From positions 1-64,000 of the forward strand of contig NZ_RCZE01000018.1 in assembly GCF_006438915.1 (NCBI RefSeq): a stretch of 64,000 nucleotides of DNA, given 5' to 3'. Origin of the DNA: Pseudomonas arsenicoxydans (GTDB lineage Bacteria; Pseudomonadota; Gammaproteobacteria; Pseudomonadales; Pseudomonadaceae). The position numbers were made by a program, and so were the translations under genes. This document shows positions 1-7,493 of this stretch, in pieces; the first letter of the stretch is position 1, and each line of letters starts with the position of its first letter. The notes below the pieces were generated by a model that had not been told where the DNA came from, did not search any database, and worked only from the letters and a program-made list of their open reading frames with translations.

Positions 1-188
1 GTCGCGCGATGTACATGGCCTGTTGGGTGGTGATCCGGCGACAGCCTGAGTTCAAGGCTCGGTATCAAGCATTACGCCAGAAAGGTAAATGCGCCAAAGT
101 AGCGCTGATCGCCTGCATGCGAGTGTTGTTGATACGGCTGAATGCCATGATTCGAGAGAAAACTGAGTGGCGAGAACAGGCAGCCTAA
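1..188 (+). CDS. IS110-family transposase, C-terminal end (partial)
   Basis: The gene enters from the left edge in frame 3 and stops at 186-188, leaving about 61 codons. The peptide (YQALRQKGKCAKVALIACMRVLL, then a short basic tail ending EQAA) looks like the end of the C-terminal (transposase_20, IS116/IS110/IS902) domain of IS110-family transposases, where a conserved stretch close to KPHKVALVACMRKLL is common. The catalytic DEDD domain would lie outside the window, so whether the element is intact cannot be judged. A short hairpin with 6-bp arms (181-186 and 191-196) overlaps the stop codon. The family call is by motif memory only. Confidence 0.75.
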   Translation, partial: RAMYMACWVVIRRQPEFKARYQALRQKGKCAKVALIACMRVLLIRLNAMIREKTEWREQAA

Positions 189-230
189 ACAGGCTGCGTG
201 TTTTGTAAGGAATTTGCATGGCCTGGAGCC

Positions 231-293
231 GTGGGAGTTCAGCTGTCTTCCGATAAGCCTTAAAAATAAAGTCATCAAGACAGTTGCTCCCAC
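231..293. repeat. REP-like imperfect palindrome next to the IS110 end
   Basis: GTGGGAG at 231-237 followed by a CTGTCTT arm (243-249) faces AAGACAG (277-283) and CTCCCAC (287-293), giving a long imperfect stem around an AT-rich loop. The outer GTGGGAG/CTCCCAC arms match the ends of the REP elements found elsewhere in the window. It lies 40 bases after the transposase stop. IS110/IS1111-type elements are known to insert in or beside REP palindromes in several bacteria, so this may be the target or flank. Confidence 0.5.
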
Positions 294-388
294 ATTGGTA
301 CGGTGTTGTGTCGGAGTTTTGTGCTCGGCATCGGGCCGCGAGCACATTGAGCTATCATTGCGTCTTTCCCATTCAAAGATTGATTGCC

Positions 389-685
389 ATGACTGCCCAA
401 GCCGACACCTTGCTCAACACCCTCGAACACTGCGACATGGTGGAAATCGACGGGTTGCACGCATTCGAATTCTCCCTCGATGAAGACGACAACTTGCACA
501 TCGAATGCATCGACGGTCGTGTATCCAAGCATTGGGAATTCACCCCGGCCGAAGTTGAGGCTGCGACCTTCGATCCAGACTTGCAAAGCTGGCTGATCAC
601 CGGCAGTTCCGGAGAACACCGGTTGGTGTGCCTGACCGCATTCGGCGGTGGTGACGACGAGGACGACGAGCATGAGGGTGCGTAA
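389..685 (+). CDS. DUF5629-like small acidic protein
   Basis: This 98-residue acidic protein starts MTAQADTLLNTLE and ends in an Asp/Glu-rich tail (GGGDDEDDEHEGA). It has no signal peptide, membrane segment or cysteine cluster. I recognise it as resembling the Pseudomonas DUF5629 family, whose function is unknown; this is from memory. The ATG at 389 was chosen over an upstream alternative start because the family begins with this sequence. Its 3' end overlaps the start of the lactonase gene by 14 bases, which implies translational coupling with that gene. An alternative is simply a lineage-specific conserved hypothetical. Confidence 0.75.
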   Translation: MTAQADTLLNTLEHCDMVEIDGLHAFEFSLDEDDNLHIECIDGRVSKHWEFTPAEVEAATFDPDLQSWLITGSSGEHRLVCLTAFGGGDDEDDEHEGA

Positions 686-1847
686 GATCTGGCCTCTGTT
701 GATGGCTGGCAGTATCGGCGCGATGGGCGTTCAGACCGCCTCGGCCGAGGACTATCAGCTGCTGGTGGGTTCCTACACGGCAGGTCAGAGCCAGGGCATT
801 TATCGCCTGAACTTCGACAGCTCAACCGGGCAGATCAACCCCAAGCCACTGCAAGTGATCAAGAGTGAAAACCCGTCCTGGCTGACCCTGTCCAAGGATC
901 AGCATCGGCTGTTCGTGGTCAACGAAAACGGTCCGGGGCAGAAAGATCCGGTCGGGCGCGTCAGCAGTTATGCGATCGATCCCAAAACCCATGCCCTGAG
1001 CCTGATCAATCAGGCGCAGAGCCTGGGCAACGAGCCGACTCATTCGAGCCTCAGCGGCGATGGCAGTCATCTGTTCATCAGCAACTATTCGGTGGCGCAA
1101 GATCCGGGCGGCACCCTTGCGGTGTTGCCGGTGGGCGTGGACGGAAAACTCAACACCGTGGTGCAGATGAGCAGTCATCCGTCGAGTCGGGTCAATCCCG
1201 AGCGGCAGATGTCGGCGCACGTGCATTCGACGATCTCTTCGCCGGACGGTCGTTACGTGTTCTCCAATGACCTGGGCGCCGACAAGGTTTTTGTCTATCG
1301 TTTCGACCCCAAGGCCAACCCGGACCTGCCATTGACGCCCGCCCAACCGGCTTCGGTGCAGCTGCCACCGGGCAGTGGGCCGCGTCATCTGCTGTTCAGC
1401 GCCGATGGCAAGCATGCCTGGCTGACCATGGAAATGAGTGCGCAGGTGGCCGTGTTCGATTACAACGACGGCAAACTGGAGCAAACGCAGCTGGTTGACC
1501 TCGCGGCGGGCCAGCCCGCGTCTGATAAGGCTGCGGCGGCGCTGCATGCCTCCGCGGATGGCAAATTTCTCTACGTCAGCAACCGTGGCACCGCCAATCA
1601 GTTACTGGTGTTTGCCATCGACCCGGCGACTGGCCAGCTCAAGGAACTGCAACGACGCTCCGTGGAAGGCGACCATCCGCGCGAATTCAGCCTCGACCCC
1701 AGTGGCCAATTCGTGTTGATTGCCAACCAGAAGAGCAACCAGATTATCGTCGTCGAACGCGATGCCAAGACCGGTCTGCTGGGTAAAACCGTGCAAAAGC
1801 TGCCGATGGACGCGCCGAGCGATCTCAAGTTCATGCTGCGTCAATAG
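672..1847 (+). CDS. secreted lactonase-family beta-propeller protein
   Basis: This 391-residue protein has an N-terminal signal peptide (basic MRVRK, hydrophobic core, AxA-type site near SASAED at about residue 27), so it probably acts in the periplasm. The mature part has repeated propeller strands such as LLVGSYTAGQSQGIY, RHLLFSADGKHAWLTME and KFLYVSNRGTANQLLVF. These are typical of the seven-bladed lactonase family (PF10282; 6-phosphogluconolactonase/YbhE-like). The hydrolysed lactone is not predictable; a periplasmic location argues against a central pentose-phosphate role. The ATG at 672 lies inside the preceding gene and gives a clean signal peptide. A GC-rich hairpin follows the stop. 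Confidence 0.88.
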   Translation: MRVRKIWPLLMAGSIGAMGVQTASAEDYQLLVGSYTAGQSQGIYRLNFDSSTGQINPKPLQVIKSENPSWLTLSKDQHRLFVVNENGPGQKDPVGRVSSYAIDPKTHALSLINQAQSLGNEPTHSSLSGDGSHLFISNYSVAQDPGGTLAVLPVGVDGKLNTVVQMSSHPSSRVNPERQMSAHVHSTISSPDGRYVFSNDLGADKVFVYRFDPKANPDLPLTPAQPASVQLPPGSGPRHLLFSADGKHAWLTMEMSAQVAVFDYNDGKLEQTQLVDLAAGQPASDKAAAALHASADGKFLYVSNRGTANQLLVFAIDPATGQLKELQRRSVEGDHPREFSLDPSGQFVLIANQKSNQIIVVERDAKTGLLGKTVQKLPMDAPSDLKFMLRQ

Positions 1848-1849
1848 GC

Positions 1850-1876
1850 CGCAGGCCCCGGTACAAGGGGCCTGCA
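1850..1876 (+). terminator. hairpin after the lactonase gene
   Basis: GCAGGCCCC (from about 1850) pairs with GGGGCCTGC around a short loop, directly after the lactonase stop. The following sequence (ATCCTTCTATT) is T-rich but has no uninterrupted T run, so it is a moderate intrinsic terminator candidate. Confidence 0.5.
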
Positions 1877-2002
1877 TCCTTCTATTAATGATGCTGATAT
1901 CTGCTAATGCTACAAAGCATTTCAAGACGCGGACCCTCGAAGGTAAGTTTGCTTCACGGCCCCACCGGGCAAGCAAGCCAACTGAATCCGAGGAATACCG
2001 CC

Positions 2003-2182
2003 ATGAACTTCAATCTCTTCTCTGTAATCGCCGCTTCCGCCATCTCCGCCAGCGTCGCTCTGCCAGCCAGTGCCAACGTTGAAATCAGCGAGAAAAAATC
2101 CCACGCCCAGAGCTACACCCAGAAATACCTGCAACAGAGCGCCAACTTCTACGCCGCTCTGGATCACAAAACCCAAGCCTGA
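2003..2182 (+). CDS. small secreted protein of unknown function (59 aa)
   Basis: The 59-residue product has a probable signal peptide (MNFNLFSVIAASAISASVALPASAN, cleavage near ASA-N). The short mature part is rich in Ser, Gln and Lys and has no cysteines, so a periplasmic or secreted peptide is likely. A Shine-Dalgarno-like GAGGAA sits about 9 bases upstream of the ATG at 2003; the longer in-frame extension has no such support. I do not recognise a family. It is followed by a long inverted repeat and then by further tiny genes with signal or membrane segments. Confidence 0.65.
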   Translation: MNFNLFSVIAASAISASVALPASANVEISEKKSHAQSYTQKYLQQSANFYAALDHKTQA

Positions 2183-2202
2183 GCTTCAATCCCTGCACCT
2201 TT

Positions 2203-2277
2203 TATGCAGGAGCGAAGTCACTTGCGTCGATCAAGCTGAAAAGCGTTGAGAAACCTGAGTGATGTCGCTCCTGCATA
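2203..2277. repeat. long inverted repeat, possible structured RNA or terminator
   Basis: TATGCAGGAGCGA at 2203-2215 is the exact reverse complement of 2265-2277. After a two-base mismatch the pairing continues for five more bases (TCACT/AGTGA). The loop is about 35 bases. It lies 20 bases after the stop of the small secreted protein. The arms differ from the REP families elsewhere in the window, and there is no T run. Confidence 0.6.
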
Positions 2278-2391
2278 ACGCGTTTACGAAAGCATCATAT
2301 TGCCATCAACTCCCGAGTTGATATCACATGGCCACGGGTCTAGATTTGACGCTGAGTTTTTGACTCCTTCCTATTAACAAGGATCGACAGC

Positions 2392-2517
2392 ATGGCGATG
2401 CGTCTGGCAGTGGTTCTTCTTTTTCTGTATTCCACCCCCATTCTTTCGGACGCCCAGCCCGTTCCAGACGAGCCGGACGCGGCCCGCGAGCGCATGATGA
2501 GTTTTATCAACGACTGA
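2392..2517 (+). CDS. tiny signal-peptide-like protein (41 aa)
   Basis: An ATG at 2392 opens a 41-codon frame. The product has a hydrophobic leader (LAVVLLFLYSTPIL), an Ala-Gln-Pro stretch and an acidic tail ending in MMSFIND. An AAGGA ribosome-binding site lies about 8 bases upstream. Leader plus short acidic tail fits a secreted peptide or a small inner-membrane protein. A terminator-like hairpin follows 40 bases downstream. No family is recognised; the frame is short enough that chance is possible. Confidence 0.5.
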   Translation: MAMRLAVVLLFLYSTPILSDAQPVPDEPDAARERMMSFIND

Positions 2518-2557
2518 AATAGACTGGCTTAATGATCAACCAAGCTGATGGTCACTA

Positions 2558-2590
2558 TGGATAACCCTGAGTGGTTACCACGGCTTTTTT
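2558..2590 (+). terminator. Rho-independent terminator
   Basis: TGGATAACC and GGTTACCA pair (one bulged A) around CTGAGT, followed by CGGC and a six-T run ending at 2590. It would end the transcript carrying the 41-residue protein. Confidence 0.65.
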
Positions 2591-2600
2591 GATTGATTCT

Positions 2601-2622
2601 GTGGGCATCGAAACATGCCCAC
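2601..2622 (+). promoter_or_regulatory. hairpin just before a ribosome-binding site
   Basis: GTGGGCAT (2601-2608) and ATGCCCAC (2615-2622) are perfect complements around a six-base loop. The hairpin ends at the edge of the GGAG ribosome-binding site of the next gene (start at 2633). It could shape translation initiation or protect the 5' end; no regulator is implied by the sequence. Confidence 0.4.
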
Positions 2623-2632
2623 GGAGAACACC

Positions 2633-2845
2633 ATGGCCAGCTCAATCCTCACTTCTGCCAAACACGGCGCCTACCTGGCCATCGGTCTTTACGTCGCAAT
2701 GGTGCTGGTGGTCAGCCTTTCAGCTCAATCGCAACACACCGTAGACGCACCGATTCAGGTCGCCTATCCCGCCATCCAGTTCGAACACCGCGCTCAAGAC
2801 AGCGTGGTCGATCACGCAGAATTGGCGGGAGTGCTCGGGGCATGA
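2633..2845 (+). CDS. small single-pass membrane protein (70 aa)
   Basis: The 70-residue product has one hydrophobic segment (about residues 11-30, AYLAIGLYVAMVLVVSLSA), then a polar tail, predicted as a single-pass inner-membrane protein or an uncleaved signal anchor. GGAG lies 7 bases before the ATG at 2633. The stop overlaps the next start by ATGA, so the two are translationally coupled. No homologous family is recognised. Confidence 0.6.
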   Translation: MASSILTSAKHGAYLAIGLYVAMVLVVSLSAQSQHTVDAPIQVAYPAIQFEHRAQDSVVDHAELAGVLGA

Positions 2846-3099
2846 AAGGGCGCAAACTCTGGGTAATCGCTTTTCTGGCATTCATCACCAACGGCTCTTC
2901 GTTACTGGGTATCGGGCAGGCTTCGGCGGGTTCCGTGGCTCGGTCGATAGAGGCCAATCACAACCTTTCACGCAATATTGAAACGCAGAAGGCGATGGGG
3001 CTGTTGGCGGGCAATCCACCGATCAAGCGCCAGGTCGACTTCTTCGGGCGGTTCCAGGTGGATTGCTCGGTGTTGCGGATGTGTGAAGTGTTTACCTGA
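2842..3099 (+). CDS. small secreted protein coupled to the preceding gene (85 aa)
   Basis: The 85-residue product begins with a signal-like segment (KLWVIAFLAFITNGSSLLG, then QASAG at about residues 26-30). Its mature part contains two cysteines near the C-terminus (VDCSVLRMCEVF), which could form a disulphide in the periplasm. The start is the ATG inside the upstream stop (ATGA), implying a two-gene unit with the 70-residue membrane protein. Family not recognised. A REPIN follows directly. Confidence 0.6.
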   Translation: MKGRKLWVIAFLAFITNGSSLLGIGQASAGSVARSIEANHNLSRNIETQKAMGLLAGNPPIKRQVDFFGRFQVDCSVLRMCEVFT

Positions 3100-3120
3100 T
3101 CCAACTGCCAACACGATCCA

Positions 3121-3243
3121 TTGTGGCGAGGGAGCTTGCTCCCGCTGGGTTGCGAAGCAGCCCCCTGCAATCCTTCTGAACCACCCAATTGTCTGGATTT
3201 ACGACTGCTGCGCAGCCGAGCGGGAGCAAGCTCCCTCGCCACG
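3121..3243. repeat. REPIN, GTGGCGAGGGAGC type
   Basis: Two inverted REP copies, left arm starting TGTGGCGAGGGAGCTTGCTC and right arm ending in its reverse complement, surround a variable spacer with the recurring ends CGAAGCAGCCCC and GACTGCTGCGCAGCC. The same layout recurs near 8852, 33118 and 48198. It lies between convergent genes. Confidence 0.88.
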
Positions 3244-3258
3244 GGTTATGGGGTGTTC

Positions 3259-3855
3259 TCACTTTTGCATCACACCGCTGAACAGCTCTGACTCCAGAAA
3301 CCGCTGTAACCAGTGCTGCAAACGCGCATAAGGCGTCTGCGCAAACCACTCGCGATCGACATGGGCGAACTGCCGTACGAACGGCATCAACGCTACGTCC
3401 GCCAGGCTTGGATGTTCGGCCAGCAAGTAAGCGCTTCCCTCCAGCCATTCATCAAGTTGACGCAAAAACACCTCACCTTGCGCCCGATAAACCTCCATCG
3501 GCTGCTCGGGGTAGCGTTCGGCGTACTTGTAGCGATTCAAATGCACCTTGAACACTTGGTCATTCGCTTCGATCAGAGCGGCGATCTGCGCCTGTCCGGC
3601 GGGATCATCCTTGAGCAACCAGTCTTGCGGATCGTTTTGCGCCAACGCCCAGTGCATGATCGCGAGGCTTTCATCAATCACCCAGCCATCAGCGTTCAGC
3701 ACCGGCACCGTGCCTTTACTGGACAGCGCGAGCATCTCGGCAGGTTTGGCCTTGAGGCTGACCTCGACGATATCAACCGCAACCCCGCAATAGCGCAGGG
3801 CCATGCGAGCACGCATGGCGTACGGGCAGCGGCGGAAGGAATACAGCGTATTCAT
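3259..3855 (-). CDS. glutathione S-transferase family protein
   Basis: This 198-residue protein has a thioredoxin-fold N-terminal domain with the motif YSFRRCPYAMRARMAL (Cys at residue 10) and the cis-Pro/ESLAI glutathione-binding region (VPVLNADGWVIDESLAIMHW). An all-alpha C-terminal domain follows from about residue 80. The Cys-based N-terminus fits omega/beta-like GSTs acting as thiol transferases or in detoxification; the substrate is unknown. Its ATG overlaps the sbcC stop (TCAT on the plus strand at 3852-3855), so it is the last gene of the sbcD-sbcC-GST unit. A REPIN lies just after the stop. Confidence 0.88.
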   Translation of the reverse strand: MNTLYSFRRCPYAMRARMALRYCGVAVDIVEVSLKAKPAEMLALSSKGTVPVLNADGWVIDESLAIMHWALAQNDPQDWLLKDDPAGQAQIAALIEANDQVFKVHLNRYKYAERYPEQPMEVYRAQGEVFLRQLDEWLEGSAYLLAEHPSLADVALMPFVRQFAHVDREWFAQTPYARLQHWLQRFLESELFSGVMQK

Positions 3856-6800
3856 TTCACCTCCAAGGTACTCAGGCCGTTGCCCTGGCGATGAACCTGA
3901 ATCTGCACCGGAATCCGTTCATGCATTTCCTGCACGTGGGAAATCACCGCGACTTTGCGACCCTGAGCCTGCAAGCCATCGAGGGCGTCCATGGCCAGTT
4001 GCAGGGATTCCGGATCGAGGCTGCCGAAGCCTTCGTCGATGAACAGCGATTCGATTTTCAACGTGCTCGAGGCCATCGACGCCAGGCCCAAGGCCAACGC
4101 CAGCGACACCAGGAACGTCTCGCCGCCTGACAACGAATGCACGGAGCGCAGTTCATCACCCATCTCGGTGTCCATCACCAACAATCCAAGCATGCTGCCG
4201 CCGCGCTTCAACCGATAACGGCGCACCAATTGGCGCAACTGCACGTTGGCGTGATGCACCAGCAGGTCGAGGTTGTACGCCTGGGCGATCTTGCGGAAGG
4301 TATCGCCGGTGGCCGAGCCGATCAGGGCACTCAATCGCGCCCAGCGCTGATACTCGGTGTAGGCATCGGCGATCTGCTGTGCCAGCGCCTGATTGGCGTT
4401 TTGCCGGCGCTGATCCTCGGCCTGTTCGGCGCGCAGTTCGGCGCAGCGATGTTCGCTGGCGGCAAACAGGTTTTGCAGTTCGCCGAGCGCGATGACCAGT
4501 TGTTCAGCGTCGAGATTGCCGTTGTGCTGCGCCTGATGGCTGAGCAGGCGCTTGTCGCGTTCCTGCACCAAGACCTTGGCCTGTTCGATGGCTTTTTCGC
4601 TGTGCTGCAATTGCTGGCGCAGTTCGCTGACCTGTTGGTCGTCGACGCTCAGCAGCGCTTCCAGACCACCGTCATCCAGTTCCGGATGCAGCGCGCGCCA
4701 ATCGGCGATCTTGCTGTTCAACTCGCGGTCTTCGGCTTCGAGTGCCTGCGAGCGCTCCTGCAAGGCCTTGAGTTCGGCCGCCAGTTGCACCAGGCGCGTG
4801 CGCACGGTTTGCAGTTCTTGATTGGCGGTCGATTCTGCGGTGCGTGCCTGTTCGACCGCTTGATCGAGTTGCTGCTGCCATTGCTCGGCACTGGCGTGTG
4901 CGCCCAGCAATTGCGTCAGGGTCTGCTGACAGGCTTGCTGTTGCGCGGCAAGGGAATCGAAGTGCTGCCGGGCAGCTTCCAGTTGCTGAAGGCGCGTCTG
5001 CTGGCGGTCCTGTTCTTTCTCCAGCGTCTGCTGGCGTTGCAGTTGTTCGCTGAGTTCATCGCGTTGCTGGTCGAGCTGCTCAATACGTTGAGCAATCTGC
5101 CGGTCGAGTTGCATGAACGTCGCGGCAGGTTCGTTGCGTAACGCCTCCAGCGTGTCGGTCGGGAGCAGGGTGCTGAATGCGGTCAGTTCTTCATCCAGAC
5201 GTTGGCGATCGCTACTCAACTCGCGTTGCTGAGTGCTCAAGTGCTGCGCCGCTTGCTGGCTCGCCGTTTCGGCACTGCGCAGTTGTTGCTGAAGGCGTGC
5301 GGCGTCCTGTTGCAAGGTGAGCAGGGCGGTTTGCCGTTGTTCGTCCTGGCTGATGCTCTGGTTCAATTGATTGTTTTGCTGGGCCAGCCAGGCATCGCGC
5401 TTGTTCGCGTCCTGGGCAAGCAATTGCGCCGACAACGGGTGGGCTTCCAGACTTGGCGTCAGGGCTTGTTGCTGGGTAGCGAGCTGCTCTTGCTGTTGTA
5501 TCAGCTCTTTCTGCTGAGCGATCAGTCCACCGACTTCCCCGCGCAAATCAGTGAGTTTTTCCTTCAGCTGGTCGACGGCTTTCTGCGCGTTGGCCTGTTC
5601 GCTTTGATCATGGCGACCGAGGCTTTGCAGCAGCGCTTCCGGCTGATGATAGGGATGGTCGGGGCTGCCACAAACCGGGCACGGCTGATCGTCCTGCAAC
5701 TGCTCACGCAGTTCTTCGACGCTGGCGCTGCGGGCCAGACGCTGACGCTCCAGCAGTTCGCGGGTGACGGTCAGGGTCTGTTCGGCGACCGTCAGTTCGT
5801 TCTTGGTTTTTACCCCGTCCTGGGTCAGTCGATCCCGTTCCTGCTGAGCGGTTGACAGGCGTTGTTGAAGCTCCGCGCCACGGCTGTCCAGCTCTCGCTG
5901 TTGGGTCCATAGGCGTGTCAGCTCTTCGAAAGCGCGCAGTTGCTTGCGGTTGTCCTGCAACAGATTGCCGAGCAACTGGATCTGTTCAGCCACGGCTTCG
6001 GGCTCGGCGCCCGCCTCTTTGTAGAGCACTTCCAGCTGCTGCTTTTGCGCGGCGAATTCTTCCGCTGCGCGTGTGGCGCTGAGTTCCAGGGCGGCCATTT
6101 CGGCTTGGCCCTTGTTCAAGCGATTGCCAATCAACATCAGCTGTTGCAGGCGATCGCGATAGGCATTCCATGCCTCGCTGAGTGGCGCCAGAGCGGCGTT
6201 TTGTTCAAGCTCCCCGGCGATGCGTTGCAGGCGTTCGCCGACGAGTCTCTGCTGGTCCAGCAAACCTTGAATCGTGCTCTGACCCTGTGTGCAGGCCAGT
6301 TCGGCTTGCTGCTTGAGATCGGCGCTGAGGCTCGTGTCCTTGACCAGGCGGGCGTGGGTGCTTTGTGCTTCGAAAGCCTGGCGCAGCAACGGCGCACTGT
6401 GGGTGTGCTGATGTTGCGCTTCGGACAGCGCGGTGTGGGCACTGCTCAGGCTCTGTTCGAGTAGCGTCTGGCGCTCGGTCAGTTGCTGTTGCTGTTGCGT
6501 GTGCAGCTGAATCTGCGCGGCCAGCGGTGTGAGCTGGGCGGTGAGTTCGGTTTTGCGGGCGAATTGGTGCCGTTGTGGGGCCAACTGCTCCAGGCGCGTC
6601 AGTTTCAGGCGTTCACCGACCTGACTTTCCCAGTGCTGCTGCGCGCCGGTCAATTGCTCAGTGGCGCTCAGTTGCTCGTCCTGCAACTGGCGCAGGTCTT
6701 TGAGCCAGGTGTGTTGGAGCTCAAGCTGCTTGAGCTGCGCCTGCTGCGTCTTCAGTTGTTGCTGCGCTTCATTGAAGCGCTCATCCAGCTCGGCACGGGC

Positions 6801-7493
6801 TTCAGGCGCCAGCGGGGTTACGCCAGTGGCCTGGTCCTGCAACAGCTTGTGCGCTTCACGCGCCTCTTTGGTCTTGTCGAAGGCGCGGCGACCGAGCTGG
6901 GTGTACAGCGCGGTGTCGGTGAGTTTTTCCAGCAGTTCGCTGCGTTCGTTATCGTTGGCCTTGAGGAAGGCACTGAATTCGCTCTGGGCAAGCAATACGG
7001 CGCGGGTGAACTGCTCGAAGTTCAGACCCAATACGGATTCGAGCTGGGTTTTGAACTCTACTTTCTGGCTCGCCAGCAGTTGATCCTGATCGATATCGCG
7101 CAAGCTTTGGCGACTGGCTTGCAGCTTGCCGCCGGCTTTTTCCCGGGCGCGATTGGCTTCCCAGCGCGCGCGGTAACGACGGCCGTCGATACCGACGAAA
7201 TCCACTTCGGCGTAGCCTTCGCCGGTGCCACGACGCAGCAATGTGCGCGGGTCGCCGGTGCTGATTTCGCCATCGGCATCCGGCGCTTTCGCCGAGACTT
7301 GGGCATTGCTCAGGCGCGGCACGGCGCCAAACAGCGCAAGGCACAAGGCATCGAGCAAGGTGCTTTTGCCGGCGCCGGTCGGCCCGGTGATCGCGAACAA
7401 ACCGGCACTGGCCAAAGGTTCAGCGGTGAAGTCGATCTCAAATGGGCCGGCCAGGGAGGCGAGGTTTTTCAGGCGGATCGCGAGAATTTTCAT
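3852..7493 (-). CDS. sbcC: SbcC, ATPase subunit of the SbcCD nuclease
   Basis: At 1213 residues this is a long SMC-like ATPase that with SbcD cleaves DNA hairpins and processes double-strand ends (bacterial Rad50). The Walker A motif GPTGAGKS is at residues 37-44. Very Gln/Leu/Glu-rich coiled coils flank the zinc hook CPVCG (Cys605 and Cys608). The C-terminal ABC signature LSGGETFLVSLALALGL, Walker B LFIDEGFGSLD and a switch histidine (VISHVQEM) are all present. The protein is longer than E. coli SbcC (about 1050), through the coiled coils. Its start overlaps the sbcD stop by four bases, as usual for this pair. Confidence 0.97.
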   Translation of the reverse strand: MKILAIRLKNLASLAGPFEIDFTAEPLASAGLFAITGPTGAGKSTLLDALCLALFGAVPRLSNAQVSAKAPDADGEISTGDPRTLLRRGTGEGYAEVDFVGIDGRRYRARWEANRAREKAGGKLQASRQSLRDIDQDQLLASQKVEFKTQLESVLGLNFEQFTRAVLLAQSEFSAFLKANDNERSELLEKLTDTALYTQLGRRAFDKTKEAREAHKLLQDQATGVTPLAPEARAELDERFNEAQQQLKTQQAQLKQLELQHTWLKDLRQLQDEQLSATEQLTGAQQHWESQVGERLKLTRLEQLAPQRHQFARKTELTAQLTPLAAQIQLHTQQQQQLTERQTLLEQSLSSAHTALSEAQHQHTHSAPLLRQAFEAQSTHARLVKDTSLSADLKQQAELACTQGQSTIQGLLDQQRLVGERLQRIAGELEQNAALAPLSEAWNAYRDRLQQLMLIGNRLNKGQAEMAALELSATRAAEEFAAQKQQLEVLYKEAGAEPEAVAEQIQLLGNLLQDNRKQLRAFEELTRLWTQQRELDSRGAELQQRLSTAQQERDRLTQDGVKTKNELTVAEQTLTVTRELLERQRLARSASVEELREQLQDDQPCPVCGSPDHPYHQPEALLQSLGRHDQSEQANAQKAVDQLKEKLTDLRGEVGGLIAQQKELIQQQEQLATQQQALTPSLEAHPLSAQLLAQDANKRDAWLAQQNNQLNQSISQDEQRQTALLTLQQDAARLQQQLRSAETASQQAAQHLSTQQRELSSDRQRLDEELTAFSTLLPTDTLEALRNEPAATFMQLDRQIAQRIEQLDQQRDELSEQLQRQQTLEKEQDRQQTRLQQLEAARQHFDSLAAQQQACQQTLTQLLGAHASAEQWQQQLDQAVEQARTAESTANQELQTVRTRLVQLAAELKALQERSQALEAEDRELNSKIADWRALHPELDDGGLEALLSVDDQQVSELRQQLQHSEKAIEQAKVLVQERDKRLLSHQAQHNGNLDAEQLVIALGELQNLFAASEHRCAELRAEQAEDQRRQNANQALAQQIADAYTEYQRWARLSALIGSATGDTFRKIAQAYNLDLLVHHANVQLRQLVRRYRLKRGGSMLGLLVMDTEMGDELRSVHSLSGGETFLVSLALALGLASMASSTLKIESLFIDEGFGSLDPESLQLAMDALDGLQAQGRKVAVISHVQEMHERIPVQIQVHRQGNGLSTLEVK

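Noticed and set aside
2593..3099. A 168-codon frame combining the last two small genes
   Set aside because: It is in frame with the 85-residue gene but starts far upstream without a ribosome-binding site; the ATGA overlap gives a better start at 2842.
3121..3243. Palindromes read as terminators or CRISPR repeats
   Set aside because: The same arms recur singly in many intergenic gaps as inverted pairs without regular spacers, so they are REPINs, not a CRISPR array.
4137..5141. A 334-codon open frame inside sbcC on the plus strand
   Set aside because: It is the antisense of the sbcC coiled-coil region; long antisense frames are usual in high-GC genes. The sense frame has all SbcC motifs.
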